From: Brachypodium distachyon
Taxonomy: Eukaryota > Streptophyta > Magnoliopsida > Poales > Poaceae
Direction of reading: 5' to 3'
NCBI RefSeq assembly: GCF_000005505.3
Contig: NC_016131.3
Coordinates: 52,127,355 to 52,191,354, forward strand
Length of the DNA stretch: 64,000 bases
In this document: one piece after another, positions 12,591 through 24,500 of the stretch
How positions within the stretch are numbered: position 1 is the first letter of the stretch
Layout of the letters: each line of letters starts with the position of its first letter
Program-made: the position numbers and the translations under genes
Notes under the pieces: model-generated
Seen by the model: the letters and a program-made list of their open reading frames with translations, nothing else
Database searches by the model: none
Told to the model about the DNA's origin: nothing

Positions 12591-13439
12591 AGCACCTAAG
12601 CATTGATTCAGCTACAGAATAACATCACAGAATTGATTCAGCTTCAACAAGCAGACAGAAGCTATCCAAAATTATCGGCCCAGTTTCCCCTTCATTCATC
12701 TACATAACAGCTTCAGCAAACACAGGTTCAGATAACAGCAAGCAGACAGTAGATTCAACAACGGCAGGTTCGTCAGCTTCGTCGTCGCCTGGGGTCAACG
12801 CCGCGCAGGGGCATCAACGTGGTTGTCCGGTCTCCTGGGGCCACCGCCATCGCAGGGAAAGCAAGCCGTCCGGACACCAAGCCATGGGGGCACCGTCGAA
12901 GGCTGCTATCTCTACCTCGTGCGGTCCAGCGCCGGGTCGCCGGATAGCAGAGGTGGCCTTCGCGCACGGCAGGTCGACGATCCGCGTAGGTATCTTCCTC
13001 TGCAAGCTCCGCCAGGGCCGCCGCCGCCCGCTCAGCGACGCCAAGGCCGCCACCGGCAGCGCGGGTGGTTAGCGCCGCGCCGCCGCCACAGCGTGTGGTT
13101 AGCCTCGCTGCCGCCCACCGCGATTCGGTCGCTCCATGGCAGAACCGCGGCATAGGTCGTCTTCGCACGCTTGGGGAGCGGCGCCACCGTCGGCCCCTCG
13201 CCGGTGCGGATCGAATCGGACGGGAGAATTGGGGATAACTTCCTGAGGCTTGCTGCGGCGGAGGAAGGCGACCGGGCGGGGGCGGGGAGATATTTTTTCG
13301 CAAAGAGGTACAAGACGCGGGGGGGCGAAGGGGTGTTACGACAGCCGACCAAAACGCGTGAGGAAGACAACGGTCCGTATTTTTTAAGATAGATATAGAT
13401 ATAGAAATGGTAAATATACTACTTCAGGTTTTATTAGCA

Positions 13440-13700
13440 ACTAGCGGAGTGTCCGTGCGTTGCTACGGAATAATCTTTCTCGTGCGAGAAATCCGTTTCG
13501 TGTGGAGACTGAGGAGGACGGGAGTTTGCACTCGTGTCGTGCGAGAGATCGAGAGGAGGAGGCTTGCGCTGAAGATGGATGAAGACGGACGGCTTCAGGA
13601 CCTGGGGTATTAGGTGTCATATTGAACGTAATTTCGGTGCGTGACGTACCGCGACGCCTATCATTACCACCAACTCCAATTTAATATATTGGTATAGATA
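13440..13700. repeat. ACTAGC...ATATATTG repeat, copy 1
   Basis: It starts ACTAGCGGAG with GTGCGTTGCTACGGAA and ends CCAATTTAATATATTGGTAT. The same start and end motifs bound 20821-21197, so this is a dispersed grass element. It encodes no recognisable protein; the class is not established. Confidence 0.5.
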
Positions 13701-13877
13701 TGTATCATGTAACCCTGATTGTCTTTCTCATCAAACTAATTTCAAAAATTAACAAACATGAACCATATGTCAACTCCCGTTTGGTGAGGAGACGGTCACT
13801 CGAAGCAATCCACCATAAAAGGAGCTAATCAAGCTAAACAGTATTCCACGTGTATAAAAGTTGTATTTTATCATGTA

Positions 13878-13915
13878 CTCCCTCTGTTCCTAAATTCTTG
13901 TAGGAACGGAAGGAA
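13878..13915. mobile_element. Miniature Stowaway remnant
   Basis: CTCCCTCTGTTCCTAAATTC faces its near inverse ending GGAACGGAAGGAA, and TA dinucleotides flank both sides, the Stowaway (Tc1/mariner) target duplication. Confidence 0.6.
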
Positions 13916-14508
13916 TACAATACAACCAAAACGTTAAAGGCTGTTTTTTTTTAAAAACGTTAAAGGCCTCAAGCCGCAAGAGTGTAAATTAAAAGTGGCA
14001 CGACAAGAGAAAACATAGAGCAGTGAGACCCGTAACTCATAAATTCAACGATCACAACACAGAATGGAAAACAGAAAGTAATTTCTATTCACTTTCACCA
14101 GACACCAGGTATAAGGATAAACCGAATTATAAACAAATGCATTTTCTCGATCAGGCTTAGTATCGAAGCGTGCATCATCAAGGACACCGACATGGTTTTG
14201 CCATGCAAACATCGACAGAAAAAACTTCTAAAGCATGCAAGAAGTGCAAATTGGAGCACAAAACACAGAAAATTAAATTCGATTCATCTGCAAACAGAAC
14301 AAAATGTAGTGCAGGTGAACAGACATTGCCATAAGGTTCAGAAGATCGATCGTATACATGAGCAAGATCAGCAGCACTTCTAATTGCATGAGAGAGCAAA
14401 GGAAGCAAAATAAACAAGACGGTCATGCAAGGACGAGTTAACTGTTAACACCTAGTGTTCTCTAACATACTTTGACAATAGTTGCAACATCGGAAGATAA
14501 ATTAGTGT

Positions 14509-15205
14509 TCATTCAGCGTAGGAGAAGAACTCGTTGTGGCCCTCGAGCTGATCCAGAGTGAACATCGTCGGCCATGGCGTGTAGCTCCCCATGAGCCCCA
14601 TGGATCCTTGGTCCTCTGCCGTCATGGCCCACGACTCGTCATCACTCGTCAAGCCGGTCTGCTGTTGCTCTCCATCATCAGTCTGAAGCCTGTAGAGATC
14701 GTTGTCCAGCAGGTTGAAGCTGTCCACGCCGTTTAGGTTGAACACCACGCTCGATGAAAGATGGATCTTGCGGAACACCATCTCCCCGTCGTCCACTCCA
14801 CTATAGCGTCTGGCCGCAAGCACCGGTACTCCTCCATGACCCAGCTGGTGGACGCCTTGCCCTTCCTGAAGCAGAGGCTCCTCCTCTCGCCCACCTTCAA
14901 ACCGGATTCATCGTTGACGTCCCTTGTCTTCTGGATTGTCCAGGTGCCGGCGCCGGCGACGCGCGCTGTCCTGGTGCGGCTCCCTTTCTGGCGTTTGGAG
15001 AGCGTGAAGAAGAAGCGGTCGCCGGTGCGAGGTCTTTGGGCTCGTGGTTGTAGATGTCGACGCGGTGGATGAGATGCTCGGCGCCACGGGGCAGCGGCTC
15101 GCCGGAGATGAGCCGCGGCAAGAAGTGGGTGACGACCTCCACCGGGCTAGGGTTGAAGCTGCAGAGGTAGAAGACCTCGCCCAGCTCTGCCTCTGCCTCC
15201 TCCAT
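14509..15205 (-). pseudogene. NAC-domain transcription factor, two frameshifts
   Basis: ATG 15205 opens a NAC-like start: NPSPVEVVTHFLPRLISGEP, then VDIYNHEPKDLA (subdomains A-B). Near 15025 the frame must shift by one base to continue with GDRFFFTLSKRQKGSRTRTA, GTWTIQKTRDV and WVMEEYRCLRP (subdomains C-D). Near 14780 a second shift is needed to reach GEMVFRKIHLSS (subdomain E) and an acidic C-terminus ending FFSYAE at 14509. No GT/AG intron of plausible size fits either shift. NAC proteins are plant DNA-binding activators. This copy would give only a short N-terminal peptide unless the shifts are sequencing errors. Which NAC subgroup it came from is not clear. Confidence 0.8.
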
Positions 15206-16089
15206 TGGATCGGATGGGTTGCTGGATGGGTTGATTTCTTGCTCCAATCGATGAACGCAAAGCACTGGGATCAAAGAAGACAGACAGCGGCGAAATGTTG
15301 GAGACGTTTGGGGATGGGGGTGAATGTGAATCTGCAAGGAGAGGTTTGGGGATGGGGTGAGAAAAGTGACGGCGGAATTTAAACCGGATCGATCGATTCC
15401 AGACTGGCCTATTTCCTTTCGCGTACGAATTTAAGGATCCACGCGTGTTGTTGCCTCCTAAATTCCTACAACGAACTCGGGAGTAGTACAACTCATCGGC
15501 TTGAGAGTTGAGACCGAAGCGTGCGCGACGAGTAATTCAAGGGATACTCTTTCCTAAATCTGAGTTGCCTGAGAATTTCCTAAATCACCGCCGCGTGAGA
15601 TTCGTTCGAGCGTTTTCTTTTTCCTTGGAGATTCGAGCGTTGTTTTTGAGAGGATCGAGCGTGTGCAAAGGCAGCCCGTGGGCGTTCTTCATTTCCTTTA
15701 TTTATGTTGCCGGCCCACTTCTACTGGCCCAATTGTGTTTTATTGTTGGTAGGTGTGTCTTTGCCCCGTGTTGGTCGTAGTCGTAGCATTTGTGCTGGTC
15801 GGACCTAGAGCAACTGAGCAAGGGGTCCTCCGGTGGTCAGCTTTGTGTTCCATGGGCTTCTTGTCCTTCTTTTCTGCTGATTTTATATCCAACCTATTCA
15901 TCTTCGCCTGGATTCAATTGTCAATGTAGAAATTCATTGGCTTCATTTTGCTTCGATGAAAAGAAAAGGCCACACTAAGCCACAGGAGAAGCAATTTTTT
16001 TTTTCGAAAAGGAGGGTAACCCGCGATGCAGATGCACACAGCCATACAGGAAAAACAAATGCAAAAGGCTTGGCCCAAATTTGGAACGA
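15206..16089. other. Intergenic upstream of the NAC pseudogene
   Basis: No gene or clear repeat recognised. It contains the former NAC promoter side and plain AT/GC-mixed DNA; open frames here have no domain similarity. Confidence 0.4.
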
Positions 16090-16512
16090 ATCTACGCACA
16101 CACAATCGACGTCTAATATTGTTGACTTGGTGGTAGATGTATTTCTTGTGCGTGATGGCTACGGCATTAACATATGCAAATATATAGACAGAACCCAGTC
16201 CTACCAATGGTCGGAACTGCTTCTCAACCTTTTTTGGAATGCTTATCTGTGCCATAGTACCCTGTAGTAGTATGATCAATTTAACGTTGAGATGTGTGTT
16301 ACTTATAAAATATAAAATTTCCAATACAAATGATGAATGTTTGCTAGAAGTGTACTTACGTCATCAGCAAGAATTATTCCATCAATGCTGATCAAAGGGT
16401 CTGCAGCTTTTGAGGACATATCTTCTGCATCCCATAACCGTATGAGCCGTCCGAAAACCTTGCAGTTTTGCTGCCCTACAGTAATTTCTTTAAATCTTGT
16501 AGTGAAGCTCAT
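16090..16512 (-). pseudogene. DUF223 / RPA70-like OB-fold fragment (two exons)
   Basis: A first exon-like block runs from ATG 16512 to a GTAAGT donor at 16360 (51 codons). It reads CKVFGRLIRLWDAEDM followed by ISIDGIILADD. After a short intron with a TACAG acceptor, a second block starts at 16261 in the same phase with GTMAQISIPKKVEKQFRPLV and VYIFAYVNAV. Order and spacing match the N-terminal OB fold of plant DUF223 / replication protein A 70 kDa-like proteins, where a strand with a Trp is followed by D-x-I-L and then an IPKK...FRP..L.EG..Y block. No downstream exon is recognised and the frame runs into unrelated sequence. A gene fragment, perhaps moved by a Helitron, is most likely. Confidence 0.55.
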
Positions 16513-16699
16513 GATTGACTTGTCTCTGAAAGAAGATATAACATATTAATTTTGCAAGTAAAGTAAGCATGTAATATTGTTGCTGAAATAAGAGAAGAAT
16601 ATGCAATTAAAATATTCTCGGTGCAAATCCAATAAAATATGGTAAGATGCCAAAAATGCAGATTTGTGTTTGCATAATATACCTTTATTGTTTAATGGA

Positions 16700-17265
16700 G
16701 GTTCCTATTTTTTTTTAGAATTAAGGAGCTCAGCTCTCGATTTCATTAATGAAACCGCAATAGTATGTGTGATAGAGGTCCAACAGAAAGAAAGATTACA
16801 ATAGCTGGGCATTATGAACTAATACTCCAGCAAACCATAAAAGGTTCTAACAAGAAATATAAAAGGCACTGGGTCGACGACATGTAGATACAGACATGTC
16901 GATGGCTTCTTCTTTTGGTATTGTGCATCAGCTTGTATCTCTCATCGTCGCCTCCCTCCAAGCGCTATGAGCATGAGACACATCAGACGCGACCTTGATA
17001 GCCTGGATGTGCCATCCCTGAGCTTATCACAGTCCGCTTCCTTTTGTAGCCCAGCCTAAAAATTAATCCAGTGACAAACAGAAAACAGACTATTAGTAGG
17101 TTCTTTAAGTACTAATCCCTTAAAATAAAAACCATTCCGACATCTCCAGATGCTCCAGCAGAGGACAGCGACGCCAACAGCCACAAGCTCTCGTTGGCGT
17201 CCCCTAAACTGTAACATCCAGACATCCAACAGGTCGTTAACTGAACTAGGTTCCTTGTCAGACAT
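16700..17265 (-). pseudogene. LINE 3' remnant (reverse-transcriptase C-terminal region)
   Basis: On the minus strand, frame 17265-17056 reads ELVAVGVAVLCWSIWRCRNG, the W-x-I-W-x-x-R-N signature after the zinc-knuckle region of plant L1-like LINE polyproteins. Stops follow, and the segment ends on the minus strand in an A-run (T-run 16709-16718 on plus), consistent with a retroposed 3' end. Non-functional. Confidence 0.65.
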
Positions 17266-17288
17266 CCAACAGGTCCTTAACTGAATGC
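17217..17288. repeat. Short direct duplication
   Basis: CAGACATCCAACAGGTCGTT is repeated 40-45 bp later as CAGACATCCAACAGGTCCTT, each followed by AACTGAA. A small local duplication at the 5' limit of the LINE remnant. Confidence 0.6.
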
Positions 17289-17289
17289 C

Positions 17290-18180
17290 GCGGAGTTAAT
17301 TTTTCTTTTACACGCTCAAATAGCAGTTAATGACTTTATAAATACTACAATTAACATCGCCTGAATGATCTTGGCTGCACGCAATGTCAGAGGCACCAAT
17401 ATGCGGATAACAGTTCTCGTTGACAAACATCCGGAGAGACACGAGTAGTACGCATAGCATCTCCTTGCGGAAAATATCCACCGGACTAGTTTTTCATTAG
17501 TTGTTCTGCGGCGTCCGCATCCGTGGACAATGCCTTCCCGGAGTAACCCATTGATGCCCCAGTGCAGTAATGGCAACAAGCACATGCACACTTGTTACGC
17601 GGGAACGTGACCCAGGATTTCACTTGCACGTTAACCAACAGATTTCACTCGCAAGTTTTTTACTAATCCAGCCCCAAAAATGTATATGTTCCTTTTGAAA
17701 TTTTCATCCTTGTTTTGATTGTTCTATCAATTTTTGTAAGTTTATCGACTAAAATGTTTCTAACCGCCATCTGCCAGTTCTTCCTCATTTTTATATTTTA
17801 TTTTAGGAAGTTACCGTGCAAGGAAAAATCGAAGAAAGTAAGGATGAGATTTTTGAACTAAACATGAAGGTCCACGTCGAAAGGACGACACCAATGCACG
17901 GAGGAGGGTGCCTTGTGGCCCTCAGGTGGCCTGGGCCTAGGCCGCACCAGGGGCGCATGGGGCCCACTAGTGGCCGCCACCTTCGCCCTTTGGACTACAT
18001 CTTCATCACTCTTTGATTTTTTTTGTCATCAGGAAGAAGGTGAAAATAATAGAGAGAAAAACTACCATAAATTTTGCCACCAGCAAGGACGGAATTGGAG
18101 GGGAATGCCTCCAGAGCCTTATTTTCACCCCATTCATCGATTCCTGTTGCGCTCCCTGCTACATAATCCGTTATTCTTGG
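17290..18180. other. Intergenic, nothing recognised
   Basis: Plain mixed sequence between the LINE remnant and the CACTA-like segment. Open frames are short and without domain signatures. Confidence 0.4.
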
Positions 18181-18184
18181 AAGT

Positions 18185-19062
18185 TCCCCACTGACGCAAA
18201 ACTAAAAAGCGTCAGTGCAGATTCTTATCTCTGATGCTTCTTATAATTAAAGATTGTCACATGTAGCATCCAGGAGGCCGCAACAAAAGATATTTCTGAC
18301 ACCTACCTCAGAGAAGCGTCAGAGAAATTCCACACTTCTGACGCTTCATTTCTACTGACGCTTTCTTACTTCGTAAGCGTCTTAACTACCTCCACCACCA
18401 TAAGCATCTTCCTCTTTCCTCTTCCCCGGGCCGCGCACCTCGCCTTCTTCGGCGTGCTCATGGATGATGTTGCCGACATATCAAGGCGCTTCTTGATCTT
18501 GTCCACAACGATCTGACGTGTGTACCTTGTATGAAATAGCAGATCTTGTATGCAATGCAATGTGATGTGGTTGATCTTATATGAAATGTAACAGATCTTG
18601 TCTGCAATGTAATGTGGTCGATCTTGTATGAAATGTAGCAGATCTTGCATGCAATGAATGACATTCATATTGGCTCAATGTTTCCCTGTGATTTAAATTA
18701 AAATTATATGGTTGACTCTGACGTTGACAGAAAAAAAAGACGACAGATGTAACTTCTTTTCCTCTCATAAGAACCATCACCGACTTTTCTTGTTTAAGGA
18801 GGTGTCAAAGATAACTAGCTCTGATGCTTCTTTAGGCCCAAAAGAGTCAGCAAAAGTACCCTGATATGACCAATGAGGCTCAGAGAAGACTAGTCCTCAC
18901 ACGTGTCCTGGAAGAACCGTCAGTAGGTTTTTCCTACTTCTGACGCTTGCCGACACATCAGAAGTTCCCGAGTCATCTCTGACACTTGATTAATGACACA
19001 TCCCATTTGCGGCAGACTACAGGTTTTTGACGCGTCAGAAAATAAGTGATTTTGTAGTAGTG
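18185..19062. mobile_element. Non-autonomous CACTA element, right end with subterminal TCTGACGC repeats
   Basis: The right end, read on the minus strand, begins CACTACTACAAAATC at 19062, the CACTA (En/Spm) terminus. About fifteen copies of a TCTGACGCTT / AAGCGTCAGA motif in both orientations lie in 18190-18380 and 18815-19040, the arrangement expected of CACTA subterminal repeats. No transposase is present. The left terminus was not found as a clean CACTA; the segment may be truncated near 18185. Confidence 0.7.
18515..18665. repeat. Three-copy imperfect minisatellite inside the CACTA segment
   Basis: CAGATCTTGTATGCAATG, CAGATCTTGTCTGCAATG and CAGATCTTGCATGCAATG occur about 48-53 bp apart, each next to TATGAAAT. 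Opposite-strand open frames here are artefacts of the repeat. Confidence 0.65.
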
Positions 19063-20385
19063 TCTCCAATGAGTAGGGAGTAGTTCACCTCTCGGTCATG
19101 GGTTTGTGGTAGATTGTATCCGATCTCTCGATGTACTCTATTGTTTATCGAACATATGATTTGTCCTACATGATTATGACCTACATGGTGTAATTCTTTT
19201 GTTTTGTGGATCATTTGTTGCGATTTGATATATGATATACAGTTCGTTTTCTTTTTGACAAAAGACAACATCATTGTTTCAAATATATAAAGAAGAGTTA
19301 CATATGAATAACAACCATCCGAGAAGAAAAGAGATGGCTTACACGACGGTCATCACCACAACAAAAGAACACATGCATTGCTAGAGCATCACAACTAAGG
19401 CGAAGGACCACACGACACCAAGATAAAAGCAAAGAACCCAACATACAAGCCAACTTAGCTACCATCACCATAGTCACCAAAGCGAACAAAGTCAACCAGT
19501 GTAGCAAGCGTGACCGGAAGACCTCATTCCCATCTTCGAAGGGCGTTACAGAGTCGATACTACACCGCACATAAATCTTAACCGCAAGACTTCGACGCAA
19601 CATGACAACCTAGAGAGATAGATGACAGTTAGTACTTAGATGGTGTTACAATATTGTGCATTTTTATTAACACCGGGTATGAAGAGCATCTCTAGTAGAC
19701 CCCTCCACATAAGATAGACCTTAAAACTATTTTATGATATCCCACAGGCTGCAAAGAAACAAATCCCGCAAATGTTTACCATAAACCGAATATTCCTCTT
19801 CTTCTTCGGGTTGTGATGGGAATCGACGACCGGAGCAAGCTTTGTAGAACATCGGATGAGACACACTGAGGCCTGACAAATCAGTGACGACGACACGTCA
19901 TGGCTACGCAGCCGGATCTGGTTGGCTACCGTGACGACGGCCGAACTGAGCCACCCCGTGGAACTACACGCTGGATTAATGGTGGTCACGAGCTCGGGTC
20001 AATTCCGGGCAGAAGGGACCTGACGGGTCGCGAGATCCCAGAGGTGTGGGATGGGCGCAACGAATGACAAAAAAGCTTGTCGGTGGTGATAAAAAACTAC
20101 GGCAGTAGGCTGCGGCAGGAGCGGATGGAAACGTGTGGGCTAAAACTCCATCGCACCAATAGTTTTCAAGCCTTCAAGAGGCACCAAAAATTCCGTCATG
20201 GGAACTGTGGGAATAAAACGTGTGGAGAGGTGTTCCTATGGTAAGTCTTAGTATTTCGAGGTTTCAAAATGTGGGAAATCTGTTTGAATCCATTTTTTTC
20301 ATCCGAAACCATAAAATAACGATTATTCCAAGAGCGTGTGGCGAAATGCGAAATGTTGTAGAGATGCTCTGACTCCAGCCTTGTT
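19063..20385. other. Intergenic, nothing firmly recognised
   Basis: No gene recognised. 19250-19600 has short open frames on the minus strand without domains. A few sequence blocks look like decayed transposon DNA but cannot be classed by eye. Confidence 0.35.
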
Positions 20386-20820
20386 AAGGGTGAAACCGGA
20401 TCGGATTCGGACGGATAATGCTCATACCATATCCTATTCCATATTTTTTATCGGATTCGGAAACAGTGAGGATACATATTCGGACACGAAAACATATATG
20501 GTACGGTAGCGGAACGATGCCGAATCGGAAACGGATAATGATGAACGGATAGTGCGTGCATAGTAGTAATAACAAACAAGTTCATAGTCATCATTTATGT
20601 TGGGCCTAGACCCCAAATCATGGCTAAGATGGCAAGAAAACACACCAGAAGTAGGTTGGGATATATTTTGATATGGGCTTTCTTGCACGACCAGTCTGGA
20701 CTAGGGGGTTGCATGTAACATGTTGGTAAAACGGATAATATCCGACTTACTGGGGTCGGATTATCCGAAATTACAATCGGATAATCTGGTATCCTCTGGA
20801 TAATGCTCATACTATATCAT
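20386..20820. mobile_element. Possible hAT-like element with CGGAT/ATCCG subterminal motifs
   Basis: The left side reads AAGGGTGAAACCGGATCGG and both flanks are rich in CGGATAATCCG-type motifs in both orientations, like the ends of Ac/hAT elements (GGGATGAAA with CGGTA repeats). Typical 8 bp flanking duplications could not be verified, so this is tentative. Confidence 0.35.
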
Positions 20821-21197
20821 ACTAGCAAAAGAACCCGTGCAATGCTACGGAACAACGGAAAGTGTATCAAGCACGAGTCGTTGGAGGCGAAGTCTGGACA
20901 TTGATTTTTCGATTAGATTGATTTCCAAACTGAGATTGATACCAAGATTTTTTGTTTGGGTTCGGATTGATTTCCATACTGAGATGGATACGAAGAATTT
21001 TGGATTTCATGCTAAGGAGATTGATTTATTTTAGGACTGTTCGTATTATGTTGTGACAAATTTGAACCGTACGATAACTTTCGGTAAATCTAAACCTGGC
21101 ATATTGATTGTAATTTTAATGAAGTTGACTGACCAACACCGACCAACGGCCCCCACCCATCACCACCGATTTCAATTTAATATATTGTAATAGATAA
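20821..21197. repeat. ACTAGC...ATATATTG repeat, copy 2
   Basis: It starts ACTAGCAAAAGAACCCGTGC with ATGCTACGGAA and ends TTCAATTTAATATATTGTAA, matching both ends of copy 1 at 13440-13700 with a different middle. Confidence 0.5.
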
Positions 21198-21537
21198 TAG
21201 ATACCGTATAAGACCGGATAATAATTTCTCTTCTCGTATTCTATAAAATTAAATTCGGAAAGTAATTATCCTAACCACTTTCACCCGGAAATAATGTCTC
21301 CCGGACCCCACACTTCCGAATGCCCATCGCCCATGCACCATAGAACTGACAGACGGGTCCCACCTTTGGTGTCCCACGCAGGCCACGGTCGGAGCACCAG
21401 GTCACGCCCCCGTGGACCGCACCCCTTTACCTTAAATTCCGTCCAGTGTCAGAGCTCCGACCTGAGCTCGCCTCATACCGGAGGCGCCGACACTGCTGCC
21501 TGCGCCGCCGGCCGCCGAGCCGCCGTCGCCTCTGCCG
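21198..21537 (+). promoter_or_regulatory. Upstream region of the ALFIN-LIKE gene
   Basis: Short, GC-rich leader and presumed promoter between the repeat at 20821 and ATG 21538. No clear TATA box near the start; the base content rises towards the gene as is common for grass housekeeping genes. Confidence 0.4.
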
Positions 21538-24500
21538 ATGGAGATGGCTCCCGCCCCCGTTTCGCCCACTCCTCGCACCGTAGATGACATCTACAAGGAC
21601 TTCTCCAACCGCCGCACCGCCCTTGTCCGCGCCCTCACCGTCGGTAAGCGACACAAGCGACGCCCCCCTCTCGCTGTCTCTTTCCTCTCTTGCAGATTGG
21701 ATCTAACTGCGACGGCGCCTCACCCCGTGTGCTCTCTTGGCTCTTGCAGATGTGGACGACTTCTACGGGTTCTGCGACCCAGGTAAGATCGGATCGGATC
21801 TGAGAGGTTCGGAATGGTGGGTTTCGTCCAATCTTCGTGGGTTTTGATTGGGTTTCTTGGTTGGTGCGCAGAGAAGGAGAATTTGTGCCTGTACGGATAC
21901 CCCAACGGCAGCTGGGAGGTCGCGCTGCCGGCCGAGGAGGTGCCGCCGGAGATGCCCGAGCCGGCGCTTGGGATTAACTTCGCCAGGGACGGGATGAACC
22001 GCCGCGACTGGCTCTCGCTCGTCGCCGTCCACGCCGACTCGTGGCTGCTGGCCGTCGCTTTCTTCTTCGGTGCGCGCCTCAATGCCAACGACAGGTACGG
22101 CCCCGCCTTCATCAGATCGGGAGGAGCTTGCCCTTCTCTTAAGTCTCTTTAAATCTTTGCTCTGAATGTCCATTACGATTGGAAAGATAACTTCTTGGAG
22201 GGATCAGAAAAATTCTGATGGATAATGTTGATCTAGATTCTTGGCTTGATTGCGTAATGCTCTTCTAGTGCTTGTGCGTGGGGTTTATTGATCTCTTATT
22301 TTATTTTAACCTCAACTGATACATGTGTGTGATTGGGCTGTTGCACATGTTTCTTATGCTTCCTTCGTTCTGTTGCCCCTTTTCCTTTTTCTTTCTCTCT
22401 CTCTCTCTCTCTGCTGTGTACTATGGGGCCATGTTTCGCACTGTGTATGCAAGCTTTATTCTTTGTCTCTGTTTTTCCTTTGTTTCTCCTCCCTTTTATG
22501 TATAACAGCCCTTTGCCTTTGATGGTTGCAACGTCATTTAAGTCTTTTGGCACCGGCGATCTTGGCTTGTAGAGTTCTTATACTCTTCACATTTATATCA
22601 GATTGTGCTCAAAGATTGATAGTATCTGCTATGCTTGACTTTGTTTATTTGGTGAGAAATCGAAAAGGCGCCATGATGTCTGTGGTCACTAGTTACTCCC
22701 TCCGATCCATATTAATTTTATTGTCTAAATATTACATGTATCTAGACATTTTTTAGGCATAGATACTGCATCCATATTTTGGCAAATTTGAGACAATTAA
22801 TATGGATCGGAGGGAGTAGTATTTTGGAGTTTGGATGATGGAAAATTCCTGAGTTTTCATGCTCTTTGCTTTTCAGCAGTTTGGATGCTTCAGGTGATAT
22901 TTTGTGATATACCTGTTTTTGGGAAGTTGACAGTGAAGGTGTTTGAAATTTGAGACAACAAAATTTGTGAAATGCATGTAGAATCCTATTGTGTTATCTA
23001 ATACTCCCTCCGTGTACTAAAACCACGACAAGAATTTAGGGACGGAGGGAGTATTCATCATACCACAAACTTCAATTTGTCCTATGGTTATCATAGAAGG
23101 CTTAAAAGGAAAAAAAGGAATCCTTTAAGTCTAGTTCATTTTTCTCATCAAATTGGGCCTTGCTTATAGAATGATACCAGTCGATGTGAATCGTAAAGAA
23201 TATGGTGGTCTTCTTCTTCCCAAAAATTACCCTTCCCCTATGTATTCTTCCCAGAACTGGAGTACCGGTACAAAATCACCTCCTCCAGAATACCCAACAA
23301 GTTATTGTTGATCTTGCATCACTGGTACAAAAATTACCCTTCCCCTATGATCTCTTTCTTAGTTTTCTCTTGAAATTTATGTTATAGAGACTACAAAAAG
23401 AACTGTGCACACTGAACAATATACTTTTGTCGTCCTAGAGGTTGATGCAGATGCAACACACACATCTCTATGTTGTACACATGTGTGGCAGATCTTGGCT
23501 GCATGGTGGTCCACGGATAACATGGCGACGTCTTAGATGCAACACAAATGGTGCTGATTGTCGGCTGTGGGAGTCATAGGTCATGACCTGGTGCTGGTGG
23601 CACTCTAGAGGAGATGGGTGCTGTATGACAGCGCGTGGAGCATTTAAGTGAATCGCGAAGTGGTATAGATCGGAGGCTGCCTAGGAGGCGCTGGAGCACA
23701 TGCTTTGTGATCTCTGTGGCTGCCGCCAGGATGGTGCGTACGAGGCGAGCTCGGTACCCATATTGGGTCAGGAATAGGTTGGATAGAGTCTTCGGAGGAA
23801 GACTATGGGTGTATATGGTTTTGAGCCAAAGCTACCCATGTGAAAATATTGGCAGCCCGTGATAATTTGGTGCTTGTTTGCTTTGTTGCAAAAAATTTGG
23901 TTGTCAATGAGTATATACCCATCCGTTGCCCGTCAATTGTTGGCTCAAGAATTGTTGGCCATAAAATTGGTAAGCCAAATTTTGCTTGATTTGGTCGGGC
24001 TACGTTGCGCATGAACCAAACATGGTATGCTTTTAATTTTCAAGATTACCCTAGACAGGTGGCAGTTATTAAGTGGAGTCTAACTTGATGAGTAAAGAGA
24101 CCAGGTCTTATAAGTCCCCTATTTGGTATGCCTGTTAGTTCTGTTTATTCTCTTAGTTCTGTTTGTGTTGCTGCATAAAATGTTGTTTCTTTCCTTTATT
24201 CAAATTTACAGGTCAGCTTTCCTAAGAAAGAGCTTGCCGATTTTGTTGCATAATCAAGAGCAATGTTTAGAAGTCTTGTTTGTGTAAACTGTGTAGTTTG
24301 GTTGCACTAATGGATAGCAAGGCCTTTCTTTTATGTTTTCTGCAAATAGGCACATCACAAGATGTTCAAACAGTGCTTGCAGTGTCATATTAATTCTGTT
24401 AATCATCTCGTGTTTGTACCCTTAATTCTTTTACAAAATTTGTTTTCTTACTTTTATGCTTTTGCTGAATCTTGATATTCTATTTGTCAACCATCATATT

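Larger units (their letters stand above)
10510..14508. other. Intergenic, repeat-rich
   Basis: No supported gene. Short left-end motifs with GTGCGTTGCAACGG-like cores occur near 10876 and 11370, matching the repeat family at 13440. About 11880-12095 has two imperfect copies of a GC-rich phrase (GGGAGCGCTC...GCCGGCTG). About 12285-12590 has three imperfect copies, about 100-112 bp apart, of a segment with TTTGTACAGTCACA and GCTAAACCAA. About 12770-13330 is GC-rich and open in several frames on both strands, without a known domain. 13878-13915 is a tiny Stowaway remnant. Confidence 0.4.

Noticed and set aside
12773..13392. Overlapping long open frames on both strands
   Set aside because: They arise from GC-rich composition; no domain, no consistent codon pattern and no splice structure were seen.
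18366..18668. Minus-strand frames with repeated Cys/Tyr/Ile/Ser-rich text
   Set aside because: They read the three-copy minisatellite in the CACTA segment; not a gene.
22323..22572. Hydrophobic frames in the CT/TTC-rich part of the ALFIN-LIKE intron
   Set aside because: Pyrimidine-rich DNA gives Leu/Phe/Ser-rich text in any frame.
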